A DNA stretch of 6,836 bases from CADEEN01 sp031379365 (lineage in GTDB: Bacteria; Pseudomonadota; Gammaproteobacteria; Burkholderiales; Burkholderiaceae_C). The notes beneath the pieces are model-generated. The model made no database searches, was not told where the DNA came from, and saw only the letters and a list, made by a program, of their open reading frames with translations. The stretch spans positions 1 to 6,836 of the forward strand of contig JANNFB010000035.1 in assembly GCA_031379365.1 (NCBI GenBank), read 5' to 3'. This document shows positions 5,330 to 6,836 of the stretch, one piece after another. A program made the translations under genes and the position numbers. How positions within the stretch are numbered: position 1 is the first letter of the stretch; each line of letters starts with the position of its first letter.

Positions 5330-5496
5330 GGTGTGCTTTCCTGAGGTGAGTCGATTGGGTGGGACGTGAATGACAGGGGCTCTGAAGGACCTCGGAGACA
5401 AACGCCCTGGGGTCTGACAGCTCCATACGCCGGCCCCAGCCAATCGGATGCACGCCTCACGGCACAATCTGCGTTCGCCATCACTCCGCGACCGCC
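5330..5496. other. Divergent intergenic region, DUF4331 gene / fumarase
   Basis: These 167 bp separate two divergent genes and should hold both promoters. On the plus side CACAAT (5463-5468) resembles a -10 box 28 bp before the fumarase ATG, but no good -35 is visible. On the minus side the DUF4331 Shine-Dalgarno (5339-5342) is the only clear signal. I see no strong hairpin, direct repeat or operator. Confidence 0.5.
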
Positions 5497-6836
5497 ATGA
5501 CCACCACCATCCGCCGCGACGACCTGATAGAAACCGTGCGCGCCGCGCTGCAATACATCAGCTACTACCACCCGGCCGACTACATCGCCCACCTGGCTCG
5601 CGCCTACGCCTCCGAGCAAGGCCCGGCGGCCAAGGATGCGATCGCGCAGATCCTGACCAACTCGCGCATGTGCGCGGAAGGCAAGCGCCCGATCTGCCAG
5701 GACACCGGCATCGTCAACGTCTTCCTCGAGGCGGGCATGGACGTGCGCTGGGAGGGCTTTGCCGGCCAGGGCGATGGCACGGTTGACGACGCCATCAACG
5801 AAGGCGTGCGCCGCGCCTACCTCGATCCCGACAACAAGCTGCGCGGCTCGGTGGTCGATGACCCGCTGTTCACGCGCAAGAACACCAAGGACAACACGCC
5901 CGCGGTGGTGAGCATGAAGGTCGTGCCCGGCGACAAGCTCGGCGTCGGCGTCGCGGCCAAGGGCGGTGGCTCGGAAATGAAGAGCAACTTCAAGATGTTG
6001 AAAGCCAGCGACTCGCTGGTCGACTGGGTGTTGGAGACCGTGCCGACGATGGGCGCCGGTTGGTGCCCGCCGGGCATGCTCGGCATTGGTGTCGGCGGTA
6101 CGGCCGAAAAGGCCATGGCGATGGCCAAGGAAGCGCTGATGGACGACATCGACATGTTCGACCTGAAGCAGCGCGGCCCCAAGACCGACCTGGAGAAGAT
6201 GCGCGTCGAGCTCTGCGACAAGGTCAATGCCCTGGGCATCGGCGCACAGGGCCTGGGCGGCCTGACCACCGTGCTCGACGTCAAGATCAAGACCTTCCCG
6301 ACGCACGCCGTGGGCAAGGCCGTGGCCATGATCCCCAACTGCGCCGCGACGCGCCACGCGCATGTCGAGATGGACGGTTCAGGCCCGGCCTACCTTGAGC
6401 CGCCGAGCCTGGACCTCTGGCCCGACGTGCACTGGCAGCCCGATTACAACAAGAGCAAGAAGGTGGACCTGAACACCCTGACCAAGGCCCAGGTCGCGAG
6501 TTGGAAGCCGGGCGATACGCTGCTGCTGTCCGGCAAGATGCTCACCGGCCGCGACGCCGCGCACAAGCGCATCCAAGACATGCTGGCCAAGGGCGAGAAG
6601 CTGCCGGTCGATTTCACCAACCGCGTCATCTATTACGTCGGCCCGGTCGATCCGGTGCGCGACGAGGTCGTCGGCCCCGCCGGCCCGACCACGGCGACGC
6701 GCATGGACAAGTTCACCGAGATGATGCTCGGCGAGACCGGGCTGATCTCGATGATCGGCAAGGCCGAGCGCGGCCCCACCGGCATCGAAGCGATCAAGAA
6801 ACACCAGAGCGCCTACCTGATGGCCGTCGGCGGCGC
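5497..6836 (+). CDS. Class I fumarate hydratase (4Fe-4S), C-terminus off the right edge
   Basis: It catalyses the reversible hydration of fumarate to L-malate in the TCA cycle, in the cytoplasm. Translation from 5497 is open to the window end: 446 codons visible of an expected roughly 505. The N-terminal alpha domain carries three candidate 4Fe-4S ligands, C67 (ICQDTG), C190 (WCPPG) and C282 (PNCAATRH), with spacing close to that of E. coli FumA. The glycine-rich GAQGLGG is at 249-255. The C-terminal beta domain follows with SGKMLTGRDAAHKRI and YYVGPVDPVRDEVVGPAGPTTATRMDKF, the fumarase/tartrate-dehydratase signature. The start MTTTIRRDDLI is the usual N-terminus of such proteins; no clear Shine-Dalgarno precedes it. 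This oxygen-sensitive class differs from class II FumC. Thr codons seen are only ACC and ACG. Identity as class I fumarase is firm; whether it is called fumA or fumB is not decided. Confidence 0.97.
   Translation, partial: MTTTIRRDDLIETVRAALQYISYYHPADYIAHLARAYASEQGPAAKDAIAQILTNSRMCAEGKRPICQDTGIVNVFLEAGMDVRWEGFAGQGDGTVDDAINEGVRRAYLDPDNKLRGSVVDDPLFTRKNTKDNTPAVVSMKVVPGDKLGVGVAAKGGGSEMKSNFKMLKASDSLVDWVLETVPTMGAGWCPPGMLGIGVGGTAEKAMAMAKEALMDDIDMFDLKQRGPKTDLEKMRVELCDKVNALGIGAQGLGGLTTVLDVKIKTFPTHAVGKAVAMIPNCAATRHAHVEMDGSGPAYLEPPSLDLWPDVHWQPDYNKSKKVDLNTLTKAQVASWKPGDTLLLSGKMLTGRDAAHKRIQDMLAKGEKLPVDFTNRVIYYVGPVDPVRDEVVGPAGPTTATRMDKFTEMMLGETGLISMIGKAERGPTGIEAIKKHQSAYLMAVGG

Noticed and set aside
4289..5344. 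Plus-strand ORF of 351 codons
   Set aside because: Antisense to DUF4331; low-complexity Arg/Val/Gly-rich translation with no family features.
5370..5440. ECF-sigma type promoter upstream of DUF4331
   Set aside because: GGAGCT and TTTGTC occur about 16 bp apart on the minus strand, but both matches are partial and such pairs arise by chance in GC-rich DNA.
5330..5467. 46-residue N-terminal extension of the DUF4331 protein
   Set aside because: It would bury the signal peptide. The downstream ATG at 5329 has its own Shine-Dalgarno, and the extension covers the divergent promoter region.
5326..6363. Minus-strand ORF of 345 codons
   Set aside because: Antisense to the class I fumarase and rich in His/Arg/Ala/Val; a codon-bias shadow.

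Overview
The window is high-GC DNA whose gene content and order (thrS-infC-rpmI, a class I fumarase of about 500 residues, a DUF4331 secreted protein, small lipoproteins) fit a betaproteobacterium of the order Burkholderiales. The Rubrivivax/Leptothrix/Methylibium side of that order is my guess from protein style and was not tested.

Layout. Positions 1-2850 (minus strand) carry the translation operon. It begins with a short threonine-rich leader ORF (2803-2841) and an intrinsic terminator hairpin (2728-2761), followed by thrS (threonyl-tRNA synthetase, 805-2712), infC (initiation factor IF-3, 183-734, with a non-canonical ATC start) and the first 20 codons of rpmI (ribosomal protein L35), cut by the window edge. 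Positions 2894-3367 (minus) encode a glycine-zipper lipoprotein. Positions 3523-5329 (minus) hold a two-gene unit: a secreted DUF4331 protein followed 10 bp later by a tiny Pro/Ala-rich lipoprotein, closed by a strong terminator at 3470-3501. From 5497 to the right edge (plus strand), divergent from the DUF4331 unit, lies a class I (4Fe-4S) fumarate hydratase, truncated at its C-terminus.

The most interesting element is the thrS leader. In the 180 bp upstream of thrS I read a 12-codon ORF (MTPRTKGTVTTV) with five Thr codons, including ACA and ACT. These are absent from the Thr codons of the neighbouring fumarase, where I read only ACC and ACG. After the stop come a segment able to pair with the terminator's 5' arm, then a perfect 11-bp terminator with a T-rich tail. 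This is the layout of a ribosome-mediated transcription attenuator, here controlling a tRNA synthetase and, by readthrough, IF-3 and ribosomal proteins. It differs from the translational operator of E. coli thrS and from the T-boxes of Firmicutes.

Other points: infC probably starts at ATC, 22 codons upstream of the first ATG, which keeps IF-3 autocontrol possible. The 121-nt infC-rpmI spacer can fold into a nested hairpin and is a candidate L20/L35 operator. The DUF4331-lipoprotein pair is an envelope module of unknown function.
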